Below are positions 41,614 through 51,179 of a stretch of 64,000 nt of DNA, piece by piece. Origin of the DNA: Nostoc sphaeroides (GTDB taxonomy: Bacteria; Cyanobacteriota; Cyanobacteriia; Cyanobacteriales; Nostocaceae); NCBI RefSeq assembly GCF_003443655.1, contig NZ_CP031941.1, forward strand, positions 1,297,501-1,361,500, written 5' to 3'. How positions within the stretch are numbered: the first letter of the stretch is position 1; each line of letters opens with the position of its first letter. Under the pieces are notes generated by a model, which saw nothing but the letters and a program-made list of their open reading frames with translations, was not told where the DNA came from and searched no databases. The translations under genes were made by a program, and so were the position numbers.

Positions 41614-44196
41614 CTATTCACCAGAGTTAGCTTCAGTAGCTTCATACGCTTGTAAAAGCCTAGCATGATCGAGAGTAAATCCTACTTGCATCGCTATCTG
41701 GGTAAATAAATCAATCTCCGGCTGTTCCCAATCACGGGGCCCGGAACACTGATGTGCAATTAACAAGCCAAATAGCTGCTCATCTTTGATAATCGGTGCT
41801 ACTAAATTTGCTTTTACAGAAAAGGATTCCAGCAGCTTAACGTGACAATCACCCAAACCGGCTTCATAAATGTTGTTGATTGCGACAACGCGACCAGACT
41901 GATACTTTTCTATATAGCCTTGAGTAAAACAGGGGTCGTGGATTTTAGACCGCAAAACTTTGGGATAACCTGAAACTACTGATTCAGCAATTATAATTCC
42001 GAACCAATTAGCGTAAAAGCTATAAACTAATACTCGGTCAACACTCAGTGCTTTGCGAACCTCTTCCACAGTGGTTTTAATGACATCCTCTTCTTTGAGC
42101 GATTGGCGAATGCTGCGGGTAATATCCACCAGTAACTGACTTCGCCTACTTTCAGCTTCGATTCGTTGCAGGAGTCTGGCATGGTCGAGAGCAAATCCCA
42201 CTTGCATTGCTATTTGGCCAAATAAATCAATCTCAGATTGTTGCCAATCACGAGGTTTGGAACACTGATGTGCAATTAATAAACCAAATAGCTGTTCATC
42301 CTTAAGAATGGGAGCTACCAAATTTGCTTTCACAGCAAAGGATTCAAGTAGGCTAATCTGATAATCAGCCAAACCTGCTTCGTAAATGTTATTTATTGCT
42401 AAAACGCGACCAGACTGATAATCTTCTACATAGCCTTGACCAAAATATAGGTCTTGGATTTCAGAGCGCAAAACTTTTGGGTAAGTGAGAACAACTGATT
42501 CGGCAATCACAGTTCCAGAGTAATTAGCATTAAAGCTATAAACCATCACTCGGTCAGTACTTAGTACTTTACGAACCTCTTCTACAGTGGTCTTCAGGAC
42601 ATCCTCTTCGTTAAGCGATTGGCGAATGCTGCCGATAGTATCCGCCAGCAACTGACTTTGCACACTCTCAGCCTCGATTCGTTGCAGGAGTCTTGCATGG
42701 TCGAGAGCAAATCCCACTTCCATCGCTATTTGGGCACATAAATCAATCTCAGACTGTTGCCAATCACGGGGTCTGGAACATTGATGTGCAATTAATAAAC
42801 CAAACAGCTGTTCATCTTTGATAATGGGTGCGACTAAATTTGCTTTCACACCAAAGGATTCTAGCAGGTTAATATGACAATCACGCAAACCTGCTTCATA
42901 AATGTTGTTTATGGCTTGAACGCGACCAGACTGATACTTTTCTACATAGTCCTGAGCAAAACATGGGTCTTGGATTTCAGACCGCAAAACTTTGGGATAA
43001 CCTGGAACCACTGATTCTGCAATTACAGTTCCAGACCAACTAGCGTCAAATGTATAAACCAGTACGCGATCGCTACTCAGTGCTTTGCGAACTTCTTCCA
43101 CGGTGATTTTGATGACATCCTCTTCGTTAAGCGATTGGCGAATGCTGCGGGTAATTTCGATAAATACCTGAGCTATATCTGCCTTTGTATCAACTTGTTC
43201 TAGAAGTTTGGTGTAGTCAAGAGCGAATCCTACTTGTATAGCTATCTGAGTTAACAAATCAATCTCAGACTGCTGCCAAAAGCGAATTCTAGAACACTGA
43301 TGTGCAATTAATAAACCGAATAGCTGTTTGCCTTTGAGAATAGGTGCTACTAAATTAGATTTGACAGCAAATTGCTCTAGCAATTCAATATCACTATCAC
43401 TGAGATCGGCTTGATAGATATTATCAATAGCACGGATGGAACCATTCTGGTATTTTTCTATATACCCTGCCTGGAACCCAGGCTCAGAGACTGTAACTCC
43501 TAATATTCTTGGTAAACCAGGTGCTACTGACTCAGCGATAAAAGTTCCATTAGAGTTAGAGTTGAAGCAAAAAATGCTTACGCGGTCAATGCTTAAAGCT
43601 TTACGAATTTCTTCTGAGGTAATTTTGAGAACATCTTCTTCATTGAATGATTCTCGAACCCATTGCGTAACTTTCCTCAATAGTTGGGAGTAATCAGCTT
43701 CGGTTTCTTTTTCCTTTACTAAAACTGAAAGCAGTTCTGTGAATAAGTTTATATTTCTCTCTAACATCACTAATTCATCTTCGTTAGCGATGAAATATTG
43801 AGTAAACTCACTGTCTGGACGTAGCTTGTTTTTGATATTATTAGAAATTGCCGCAGCTTTCCTGACTCGACTAATAGCTCGATTCGTCACAAAAACAGCG
43901 ATCGCACCTGTTAAAATTGCTGTTACTCCCATACCAGTTAACAAGAGTGACAATTGTTTCTGGAGAGCAAGTTCAGTTTCTATTGAACTTTTTGCACTTT
44001 CAAGTCTTACTTGCGGAATTTGTTTGGTAATTAAATTAATACCATAGTAGTAAGTAGCTGTTCCAATTGCAACCACAGGAAGGATACTAATGCTTAGTGC
44101 CCAAACAATTGCTTTAGTCTTTAAACTCCATTTTTGTTGCCACAGCCTTTGTTCACGATTTCGTCTTGCTTGATTTTGAGAAAAAGACTGATTCAT
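41614..44196 (-). CDS. Membrane protein with four GAF domains, two of DXCF cyanobacteriochrome type; no output domain
   Basis: 860 aa. Two membrane helices (about 30-53 and 82-105) and a HAMP-like linker precede four tandem GAF domains, an arrangement like PixJ phototaxis receptors. GAF2 has D410-P-C-F and the chromophore pair C440-H441. GAF4 has D754-P-C-F and C784-H785. These two can in principle bind a bilin with the double-Cys (DXCF) chemistry. GAF1 (EPGF; S268-D269) and GAF3 (DLYF; Y612-Q613) have lost both cysteines. The protein stops right after GAF4, without methyl-accepting or kinase domain, next to an R1 repeat. Function is probably light sensing, but how it signals is unknown. Confidence 0.88.
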   Translation of the reverse strand: MNQSFSQNQARRNREQRLWQQKWSLKTKAIVWALSISILPVVAIGTATYYYGINLITKQIPQVRLESAKSSIETELALQKQLSLLLTGMGVTAILTGAIAVFVTNRAISRVRKAAAISNNIKNKLRPDSEFTQYFIANEDELVMLERNINLFTELLSVLVKEKETEADYSQLLRKVTQWVRESFNEEDVLKITSEEIRKALSIDRVSIFCFNSNSNGTFIAESVAPGLPRILGVTVSEPGFQAGYIEKYQNGSIRAIDNIYQADLSDSDIELLEQFAVKSNLVAPILKGKQLFGLLIAHQCSRIRFWQQSEIDLLTQIAIQVGFALDYTKLLEQVDTKADIAQVFIEITRSIRQSLNEEDVIKITVEEVRKALSSDRVLVYTFDASWSGTVIAESVVPGYPKVLRSEIQDPCFAQDYVEKYQSGRVQAINNIYEAGLRDCHINLLESFGVKANLVAPIIKDEQLFGLLIAHQCSRPRDWQQSEIDLCAQIAMEVGFALDHARLLQRIEAESVQSQLLADTIGSIRQSLNEEDVLKTTVEEVRKVLSTDRVMVYSFNANYSGTVIAESVVLTYPKVLRSEIQDLYFGQGYVEDYQSGRVLAINNIYEAGLADYQISLLESFAVKANLVAPILKDEQLFGLLIAHQCSKPRDWQQSEIDLFGQIAMQVGFALDHARLLQRIEAESRRSQLLVDITRSIRQSLKEEDVIKTTVEEVRKALSVDRVLVYSFYANWFGIIIAESVVSGYPKVLRSKIHDPCFTQGYIEKYQSGRVVAINNIYEAGLGDCHVKLLESFSVKANLVAPIIKDEQLFGLLIAHQCSGPRDWEQPEIDLFTQIAMQVGFTLDHARLLQAYEATEANSGE

Positions 44197-44730
44197 AAAT
44201 GAAACCTGGATTGCTGCAATTGAGAATCAAGTAAATAACCTCTCCACCAAATTCTACACAAAACTTATTAAACAAGGATTGGCTTTCAGGGATATTTTGC
44301 GGTACTAACCTTTTACGTCATGCCTCATAACGCCTTTGTTGCTTCTTAAGGCTCTTGAGAAAAGATAAGCTTACTACTTGCTTTCCTTACGTTTGCGTAG
44401 GGGCACAAAGTGCGGGAAGGAGTTGGGGTTTATATAATTTCAGTTTAATTTAATAATGATACAAATACGTTGGGTCGGAGCGGCAATGCCATGCCTCTAC
44501 GATAAATTTATATGTATCAGGTTTTCGTTGACTTGGGATTAAATGTATGTATTGTAGTCTAATTGACCAAAAATTTGTGTGGCTGCGTAGGCGTAGCCCG
44601 CCGCAGGCATCGCACAAACACAGTTTACAAAAAAACATTTAGCCACAGCGATCAAACCACGTAATTTATTCTATGGTTGATAGTGTGCAATATCTGCCTT
44701 GAGCTACGCAAAGCACTAATTCATAAAAGC

Positions 44731-45333
44731 TCAAAATTTATTTTTTAATTGTCGTAATTGCGACATTTTCCAGAAATAGCTAGAAATCCAATTGGTAATA
44801 ATGTGAGCAACAATCGGCACTAATAAGTTGCCCGTGAGCAAGGCACTATATGCGAATATCATCCCGACAAATGTTGCCCAAATCACATAAGGCCATTGTT
44901 GGGAACCACTAAAATGCAAGATGCCAAAGCAAAGACTCGATACAATGACAGCCAGATGATCTAAGCCTAAAGCTGGCAGCATTACACCTCTAAATAATAA
45001 TTCTTCACTCAACCCCGGTAGTAACCCCAACCAAATTAAGTCAGGTAAGGCTAAGGGCTTCAGTATCACTTCTAGATAATAATCTGCACTTTTCCGATAG
45101 GCACTCCAAACGCGATAAACTACGCCACTTAACGCGGTGATGGACAATCCTAACCCTACACCGAACAGCAACTCTCTTTGGTTCAAGTCCCAAGAAAAAA
45201 GGGAAAAGTGGCCAAGGTATAACGAAAGTTTAGCAACTATCAATAAAATGATTGCAGTCGCTCCCATCGCCCCAAGTATTTGGATGCGCGTCAGGTATGG
45301 AATTTCTGGCTTTTGCTTTTGTTGTTCAATCAC
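44731..45333 (-). CDS. CPBP family intramembrane metalloprotease
   Basis: 200-aa membrane protein of the CAAX-protease/bacteriocin-processing (Abi) family. Motif 1 is SEELLFRG (E110, E111, R115) and motif 2 is FGILHF (F136 to H140), both essential for the zinc site. About five hydrophobic segments. Substrate unknown; in bacteria the family serves protein maturation or bacteriocin self-immunity. Monocistronic, followed by a spacer with a small palindrome near 44450-44520. Confidence 0.85.
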   Translation of the reverse strand: MIEQQKQKPEIPYLTRIQILGAMGATAIILLIVAKLSLYLGHFSLFSWDLNQRELLFGVGLGLSITALSGVVYRVWSAYRKSADYYLEVILKPLALPDLIWLGLLPGLSEELLFRGVMLPALGLDHLAVIVSSLCFGILHFSGSQQWPYVIWATFVGMIFAYSALLTGNLLVPIVAHIITNWISSYFWKMSQLRQLKNKF

Positions 45334-45355
45334 GGGTTTTTAAGAAAGAGGGGGC

Positions 45356-45505
45356 ATTGGGCATTGGGCATGGGGCATGGGGAGCAGGGGGAGCAGGGGG
45401 AGCAGGGGAAGCAGGGGAAGATTAAAAACTTCTAACTCTTAACTCCTAACTCTTAACTCCTAACTCCTAACTCTTAACTCCTAACTTTTAACTCCTAACT
45501 TTTAA
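45356..45505. repeat. STRR arrays GGGGAGCA and TAACTCC/TAACTCT
   Basis: Two neighbouring heptamer-type arrays: GGGCATT/GGGGAGCAGG, then about ten TAACTCY units, between the protease and DUF3326 genes. Confidence 0.85.
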
Positions 45506-46562
45506 TTACTGACTGCAAAGGTAATAATTTGGGACGGAGAGCGTCGGGATTAATACCTGCTTTGTGTGCTACTAATATACCCACTGCTTCTAAATATGAG
45601 TTTACCTGTATAGATTTGATCCCCAACGGTTGAGGAAGAACTTTTATAAGAGTTTTATTTTCTTCTACTGTAATTATTTGACATCGTTTTTGGCTTAAAC
45701 TCAGTAAGGCACTGCTACCACAAGCAGTTGCAGGTACGATCGCAGCATCCACTTCATCAGCCCAAATATCTCCTTTCTCTGATGCAATCGCTCCTTTATC
45801 TATTATAAATTGTGGCGCACGACTTAATCCGACAAGGACGCACGGCAAAAAGGTATAGCCCAATTCTTCGGCGGCGGAACGGGGAGATAAATCAGGTTGT
45901 GGAGGTTCGCTCAAAAGGGCGGGAGAATGGGCGCAAGGAATTTGAAAGGTTCGCACTAACAAATGGCTAATTACGGCTTCTGCACCCGCTAAAGAATCTA
46001 CGCCTTCACCTTGGCGATATTTCTGTACTGCTTCTGAGTCCATATCATCGGGGAAACGGGCTACAACTGCGATCGCTTCTGCCCCCGCTTTTTTAATTAA
46101 TATCTCAGCTGCCCGTAATAAACTATCTGGGTTGCCAATTGTTCCCCAACTAGCTCCCGATGCTGTAGTCCGTAATTCTACATTTAATGGTGCATCTGTA
46201 ATTACATAATCTGTTAAGGTCAAACCCAGAGTTGCTCTGACTGCATCTGCGGCTTGTATATGTCGTAGCCGTAACTCTGGCTCAATGCCTTGGTCTAAAA
46301 GCAAACCTACCTTGTTGCTGCGGACTGGACGCAAACCCCAGCATCCAGAAGCAAATTTGTCAAGTCCGTAACCTTCAACATAGAAAGCGTTAGGGAGGTT
46401 CCAGTATAAACTTGCGCCATTGAGGACATTGGGGTGAGTGATTAGGCGATCGCAAACCTGTGATATAACTTTGGCAACAGGTAAAGCATCTCCTGCATAA
46501 CCCCCAATGGCAGCCCCAACGCCAGTTGGTACGATTAAGATAGCCGTGTATGGACGATTCAT
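45495..46562 (-). CDS. DUF3326 protein
   Basis: 355 aa of unknown function, widespread in cyanobacteria and plastid-bearing plants. It starts MNRPYTAILIVPTGVGAAIG. It is rich in small-residue motifs such as GYAGDALPVAK, NGASLYWNLPNAFYVEGYG and ATACGSSALLSLS. No membrane helices or classic catalytic motif. Starts at ATG 46562. Annotated by family resemblance only. Confidence 0.8.
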   Translation of the reverse strand: MNRPYTAILIVPTGVGAAIGGYAGDALPVAKVISQVCDRLITHPNVLNGASLYWNLPNAFYVEGYGLDKFASGCWGLRPVRSNKVGLLLDQGIEPELRLRHIQAADAVRATLGLTLTDYVITDAPLNVELRTTASGASWGTIGNPDSLLRAAEILIKKAGAEAIAVVARFPDDMDSEAVQKYRQGEGVDSLAGAEAVISHLLVRTFQIPCAHSPALLSEPPQPDLSPRSAAEELGYTFLPCVLVGLSRAPQFIIDKGAIASEKGDIWADEVDAAIVPATACGSSALLSLSQKRCQIITVEENKTLIKVLPQPLGIKSIQVNSYLEAVGILVAHKAGINPDALRPKLLPLQSVIKS

Positions 46563-46935
46563 TTTAAGTTATTTCCCACTCTCCAGGGCTATTTTGTTTT
46601 AGACATAGACTGCCCAGAACTAAAGTCTGTTAAGTAGTCAGACAGAATTAATTACACAATGTCAGCACAATTCGCAATTCGCTTTTTCGCCCATTCGCAA
46701 TTAAAGCCCCAGGATTTATCCGCTTGCTCTGAACCCTGCATTGTTTAAAATTTATCTATCCATAAATAAATTTAGTTGCTCTGTACCATCAAGGAATAAT
46801 TGGTCATTGCGAATGGAGCGAAGCGGAATGAAGCAATCGCAAGGGCTGGGATTGCTTCGCTTCTCTACGAGACGCTGCGCGAACGCTCGCAATGACTGTA
46901 AATATTTTTGTCCGACTACTTAAAACGGGCTATAA

Positions 46936-47123
46936 CCGAATGGCACTAAGAAAAGATACAGCCCTTGTCCTGACTGGTTCCCAGTCTCTAGGCTCTTAAC
47001 CCATTTTGGGAGGCTCCGCCTCCAGTAGCTTGACGTGAGCCAGAGCCTCTCTGAATACATTCCCAGCCTGGAGGCTGGGAACGAGACGACACAAGCCGAA
47101 AGGCTTATCTTAGTGCCATTCGG
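46936..47123. mobile_element. MITE with CCGAATGGCACTAAGA ends
   Basis: 188 bp with perfect 16-bp inverted ends CCGAATGGCACTAAGA / TCTTAGTGCCATTCGG and a CTATAA direct repeat on each side. The inner palindrome (CCCAGCCTGGAGGCTGGGAA) resembles R1 cores, so cores are shared between families. The rest of the 46563-47483 spacer holds R2 (47239-47343), MITE-A, and an ACGAGACGCTGCGCG repeat near 46865. Confidence 0.65.
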
Positions 47124-47238
47124 CTATAACCTTTTCTTAGTCGTCTTGAGACGACTTTTGCTATTAGACTCAGAATTCATTCTGAGGCGGGCTAGATGAA
47201 AATGAAATACCCTTGCCCACTCTCAACTTTTAACTTCT

Positions 47239-47343
47239 AATACCGCTTCTTTGTGAAGCTGCATATATTTACCCCCCGGCTACGCCGTCCCCCCGATGTG
47301 TTGGGGGGACTGATTATGTGTATTTTCATACAGAATTGCTATA
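47239..47343. repeat. R2 repeat
   Basis: Begins AATACCGCTTCTTTGTGAAGC and contains ACCCCCCGGCTACGCC / GGGGGGACTG. Same family as 32163 and 35615. Confidence 0.6.
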
Positions 47344-47348
47344 ACTTG

Positions 47349-47483
47349 GGGAACTCCAAAAAATAAATTATTCCACATTAAAGTCGTTGACTGTTGACTG
47401 TTGACTGTTGACTGAAAATTCGTGAACCGTCAACGGTCAACACTGAACAATAGGAATGGAATATTTTTTTACTTGGAAGTCCC
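47349..47483. mobile_element. MITE-A copy at a stop codon
   Basis: 135 bp, GGGAACTCC to AAGTCCC. The right flank TTA (47484-47486) is the TAA stop codon of the adjacent minus-strand gene. The left flank is TTG, a degenerate match to TTA. Confidence 0.8.
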
Positions 47484-47690
47484 TTAGCACTGTTTCAATG
47501 CCCCGCTATCGCTAACAGCACTCTTTGTCACCACAGCTTCAACTGTAGCTTTTTGTTCGTCAGCATCCACAGAAGTAATTGCCCAACGCAGAGGTTCCCC
47601 TTGTTTCTTCAACTCTGTTTCAATTACTTCTAGTAACTCTGCGGGAGTTTCTTGTAAATCAATTTCTGCGGTAATAAAATGAGTCGTCAT
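47484..47690 (-). CDS. Conserved small hypothetical protein
   Basis: 68 aa, soluble, alternating hydrophobic/charged, with MTTHFITAEIDLQETPAELL and a beta-rich second half (AITSVDADEQKATVEAVV). Function unknown. Its stop codon coincides with the target duplication of a MITE, so transcripts end directly in the MITE. It lies 200 bp downstream of the ferredoxin gene on the same strand and could be cotranscribed. Confidence 0.65.
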   Translation of the reverse strand: MTTHFITAEIDLQETPAELLEVIETELKKQGEPLRWAITSVDADEQKATVEAVVTKSAVSDSGALKQC

Positions 47691-47890
47691 GTTGGTAAAT
47701 CCTGTTGATTTGTAGTTTCTAGAATAAAAGTATTGGGCGAATAGAATTCGCTAATACACAAACTTTCGTCTTCCTCCGTAGACTAAGAAAAAATTAAGGG
47801 CTTTTAACCTGCGGAGGCAGGTTTTGTATTTCGACTTCGCTCAACACAAGTCTGTGTAGCCGCGACTTCTAGTCGCCAAGGCTTTACTAA

Positions 47891-48211
47891 TTATTTGCTT
47901 TTACCAAATTGTAACTGATAAACTACATCTTCTTTTTCCGTCTTAATTTTCAAATCAGAAAGGGGTTTGGCAACACAAAGCAATACGTAACCTTGCTTTT
48001 GCAAATCTGGACTAACGCCCATACCATCAGTTTGATCCACAGTTCCCTCGCTTATTTGACCGGCGCAAGTTGTGCAGACACCGGCATTGCAAGAACTTGG
48101 CAGTTCCAAACCAGCAGCATCGGCAACTGATAAGATCGTTTCATTTTCAGGAACTTGCAAGGTATGAATTTTGCCTTGGTGATCAATTTCTACGGTGTAA
48201 ATTTTGGGCAT
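47891..48211 (-). CDS. 2Fe-2S ferredoxin
   Basis: Plant-type [2Fe-2S] electron carrier of about 106 aa. Ligand cysteines follow CNAGVCTTC with a fourth in VLLCVAKP (C43, C48, C51 and C81 of the 108-codon frame). I prefer the ATG at 48211 (MPKIYTVEID). The sequence differs from the main photosynthetic ferredoxin, so it probably serves a specialised partner. No obvious operon partner other than the small gene after it. Confidence 0.9.
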   Translation of the reverse strand: MPKIYTVEIDHQGKIHTLQVPENETILSVADAAGLELPSSCNAGVCTTCAGQISEGTVDQTDGMGVSPDLQKQGYVLLCVAKPLSDLKIKTEKEDVVYQLQFGKSK

Positions 48212-48523
48212 ATACAAAACAAGCGTGATGCAACGGACAAATTTATTAGTTTATCTGAATTAGTTAAAAATATCCAGATGTTACTATAAAACTTTAGGTT
48301 AAAGAGTAGCAATTATAGCAACTCATTCTGAATAAGTTATAGATTAGTAACATTATTTACTATACAATACACAAATATATTAGTTAAATTTGCTTACTAT
48401 AAAATATGCGCGTTCGCGTTTCATTAGAGACTGTATCTGTAAGTCTGCCTTTTGGCATTGGTTCCATGTCTTGGATTGAAATTTTTTCCAACTCTGCGAT
48501 CGCTGTAAATCAACAATATACAC

Positions 48524-48650
48524 TATAGTAATCCGATTTGATTTCTGAATCACTTGTAGAGGTAAGGGACTGGGGATTGGGGACTGGGGACTGGGAAGAA
48601 AGAATAAAGGTGTACTGAGTTTTGTTCAAAAATCAAATATGAGTCCTATA
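48524..48650. mobile_element. MITE with TATAGGACTC ends, copy 2
   Basis: Ends TATAGTAATCCGATTTGATT and complement of ATCAAATATGAGTCCTATA; contains GGGGACT heptamers. Same family as 11670-11773. Confidence 0.6.
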
Positions 48651-48689
48651 TGTAGCGATGGTTGCACTCACCAACGAACTTTAGTCATC

Positions 48690-48878
48690 AATGTTACAAT
48701 GTTGACTCTTAAGGTTACAGCATTAAGCCTTAGAGCTAGAACATTAAGGCTTCAGGTTACAACATTAAGGCTTCAGGTTATAACATAAAGGCTTAAGGTT
48801 ACAACATTAAGCCTTAGAGCTTTAACTTTAAGCCTTAAGGTTACAACATTAAGGCTTAAAGTTAAAGCGATCGCTCTT
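48690..48878. repeat. 21-bp tandem repeat, 9 units
   Basis: Nine exact-length 21-bp units such as AAGGTTACAACATTAAGGCTT and AGAGCTTTAACTTTAAGCCTT. The last unit contains GCGATCGC. Every unit includes TAA-type stops in some frames, so no long protein can be encoded. No other function is visible in the rest of the 48218-49315 spacer except a MITE and an R1 repeat. Confidence 0.88.
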
Positions 48879-48898
48879 GACAGAGAATACAGACCATT

Positions 48899-49140
48899 TG
48901 TAGGGGTAGAGTGCTGCTCATAAGTGTCAACTTAACGTAAAAACCATGTCCTGCAAGGAACTGAAGTTCCTTGCTAATAGCTCAAGTCTTCTATTGATGA
49001 CTAAATAATCCGAAAAATCTTTAGTCTACTTCAGTAGACTTTAGCTATTAGCCTGGAACTTTAGTTCCAGGCGGGTGAGCAAGCTAACAGTTAACCCACT
49101 TTTGCTTATTTGGACACTAATGAGCAATGCGTGCCCTATT
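48899..49140. repeat. R1 palindromic repeat
   Basis: Starts GTAGGGGTAGAGTGCTGCTC then GTGTCAACTTAACG. The core has GGAACTGAAGTTCC, AGTCTACTTCAGTAGACT and GGAACTTTAGTTCC palindromes. The right end (GGACACTAATGAGCAATGC) is slightly eroded. Confidence 0.8.
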
Positions 49141-49315
49141 GTCTATTGTTTAAACAAAATATTATTTTGCCAAAAATCAACCTTTGATGATTAAATTCCG
49201 AGAAATCACGGACATAACTAAAAACTTTTACTAAAAAAAATGCGCTTTTTGCTGAACCTGAATCCAGGCTAATTGTGACAAAATAGCTCTGTAAAACTAT
49301 TAAAAGTGTAAAATT

Positions 49316-49717
49316 ATGCCTCGAAGAAAACGTAATTCCCGGATTTTAGAAAAAGCTGAGTTTAGAGTTGCCGGACTGAAAGCTATCGATCCAAATATCA
49401 ATTTTAATGATACTTGCAACTTGCAAAACCTGACTCAATTAATAGATAATTTTCATAATATGCTTGATGAGTATAACGCTGCTCTAGCTATGATTGACTC
49501 TTCTAGAAAAAAACTGGATGAGATGGAGAAAACCTTAAGTCAGGTTTCAGATAAAATGCTGATGGGGGTTGGTTTTAAGTACGGCAAAAACAGCAATGAA
49601 TATGAACTTGCAGGCGGCGTTAGAGACAGCGATCGTGTCCGTAAAAGCAGATTGACACGCTTGAAATCTAACACAGATAAAACATCAGATGAAAATGCAA
49701 TAACCGCCACGCCCTAA
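49316..49717 (+). CDS. Hypothetical protein with central coiled coil
   Basis: 133 aa. The basic N-terminus (PRRKRNSR) is followed by a helical stretch (LIDNFHNMLDEYNAALAMID and on to about residue 85) and a basic, charged tail (RVRKSRLTRLKSN). The central GVGFKYGKNSNEYELAGGVR is distinctive. The pattern could suit a structural or nucleic-acid-binding role, but I do not recognise the family. ATG at 49316. Confidence 0.6.
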   Translation: MPRRKRNSRILEKAEFRVAGLKAIDPNINFNDTCNLQNLTQLIDNFHNMLDEYNAALAMIDSSRKKLDEMEKTLSQVSDKMLMGVGFKYGKNSNEYELAGGVRDSDRVRKSRLTRLKSNTDKTSDENAITATP

Positions 49718-49893
49718 CGGGAAGTCAAAAGTAGAGACGCGATTAATCGCGTCTATATCTGTGAAAATTAAAAGTGTCCAGCAGATCCCCGACTTCTTTA
49801 AGAAGTCGGGGATCTATTTCATCACGAATGATTCAAGACTGCTATATAATAAGACTTTGCATCAACCCAGAACTTCCGAAATCTTAAAATTGA

Positions 49894-50826
49894 ATGACCA
49901 GGTTTATCCATGATAAATTCGCCAAAGACTATCTAGAAGAATTATTAAAAGATTACGGAGAAGTCAAGGCATCAGAAAAAGTCTCAGGAGAGATTAAAGA
50001 AATAGATGTTTTATTCACTCCTGCTAAACAGCAAACCTCTAATATACAAATACTGGGTTTGTTAGGGAGATTTGCCCAACATCCTGCAATTATAGAACCC
50101 TACCGCAATCCAGCTTCTACCGATGAAATCTGCGACTGTATTCTCAAATTATTAGAAATAAAGGCTTTATTACGACGAGAAGCTAAAGCCAATAAAACCA
50201 AACTTCAGGACTCCGAAATTCCCAAATTGTGGGTTCTTACACCAACAATATCTGAAACCAGATTATCTAGCTTTGGAACTATGCAAAAAGCAGGTTGGTT
50301 ATCGGGAGTGCATTTTCTGCCAGATGCCTTGCGAACAGCAATTGTAGCGATACACCAACTACCCCAAATACCAGAGACATTATGGTTGAGGCTTTTAGGT
50401 AGGGGAAGTGTGCAGTCACAAGCGATTATCGAATTGCAAGCGTTACCATTAGATCATCCATACCAGAAAGCAACTCTCGAATTAGTTTACAACTTGCGCG
50501 AAAACTTGAGAGTAAACCAAGAATTAGAAGCAGATGATAGGGAGTTAATTATGCGATTAGAACCACTTTATCAAAGAGACAGAGAACAAGCCAAAGAAGA
50601 GGGAAGGCAAGAGGGCAGGCAAGAAGGAAGGCGAGAAGGAAGGCAAGAAGGAAAAGAAGACTTAATACTGCGTCTACTAAATCGCCGTATTGGTGAAATT
50701 GATGCATCATTAATCGGGCGAATTAAAGGTTTATCCATTGAACAATTAGAGAATTTAGGAGAAGCATTACTAGACTTTTCTAACGTCGCTGATTTAGAAA
50801 CTTGGTTAAACCAACAATCAATCTAA
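49894..50826 (+). CDS. DUF4351/Rpn-like nuclease-fold protein
   Basis: 310 aa. The N-terminal half resembles PD-(D/E)xK-type Rpn/transposase-associated proteins (RFIHDKFAKDYLEELLKDYG, KEIDVLFTP). A charged hinge of near-perfect EGRQ/EGRR repeats (about 236-253) is followed by a C-terminal DUF4351 domain (LILRLLNRRIGEIDASLI, LGEALLDFSNVADLETWL). Such genes are multicopy in Nostoc and may promote recombination; function unproven. Start is ATG at 49894. Confidence 0.8.
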   Translation: MTRFIHDKFAKDYLEELLKDYGEVKASEKVSGEIKEIDVLFTPAKQQTSNIQILGLLGRFAQHPAIIEPYRNPASTDEICDCILKLLEIKALLRREAKANKTKLQDSEIPKLWVLTPTISETRLSSFGTMQKAGWLSGVHFLPDALRTAIVAIHQLPQIPETLWLRLLGRGSVQSQAIIELQALPLDHPYQKATLELVYNLRENLRVNQELEADDRELIMRLEPLYQRDREQAKEEGRQEGRQEGRREGRQEGKEDLILRLLNRRIGEIDASLIGRIKGLSIEQLENLGEALLDFSNVADLETWLNQQSI

Positions 50827-51179
50827 TTCATTATTACTACACCTGAGAAATCGAATTATTACCCCCCTTAATCCCCCCGATATATTGGGGGAAAACAAGA
50901 AAATCCGGTTCCCTCCCCAATATATCGGGGAGTGTTAGGGTGGGGTAAAACAATATTTGATACATCAATCATGACTTTCCAAACATCCTCTTAGTCCACG
51001 GAGGAAGACGAAAGTTTATGTAGTAGCAAATTCTATTCGCCTTATACTTTCCAAAATTTCAGTATAAAAAAAGTTGCTAATAACCGATTACCAGTAAGGC
51101 TTTCATCATAAAAGTAAGCTAAACTCTTATAGCCGAGTATTGCCTAAAAATATTTCATAATTAAAGGGAGAACATCCCA
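50827..51179. other. Intergenic region before acnB
   Basis: Contains a CCCCCGATATATTGGGGG-type palindrome pair (50870-50930), an isolated MITE end CCAAACATCCTC near 50979, and the acnB leader. No gene seen. Confidence 0.5.
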
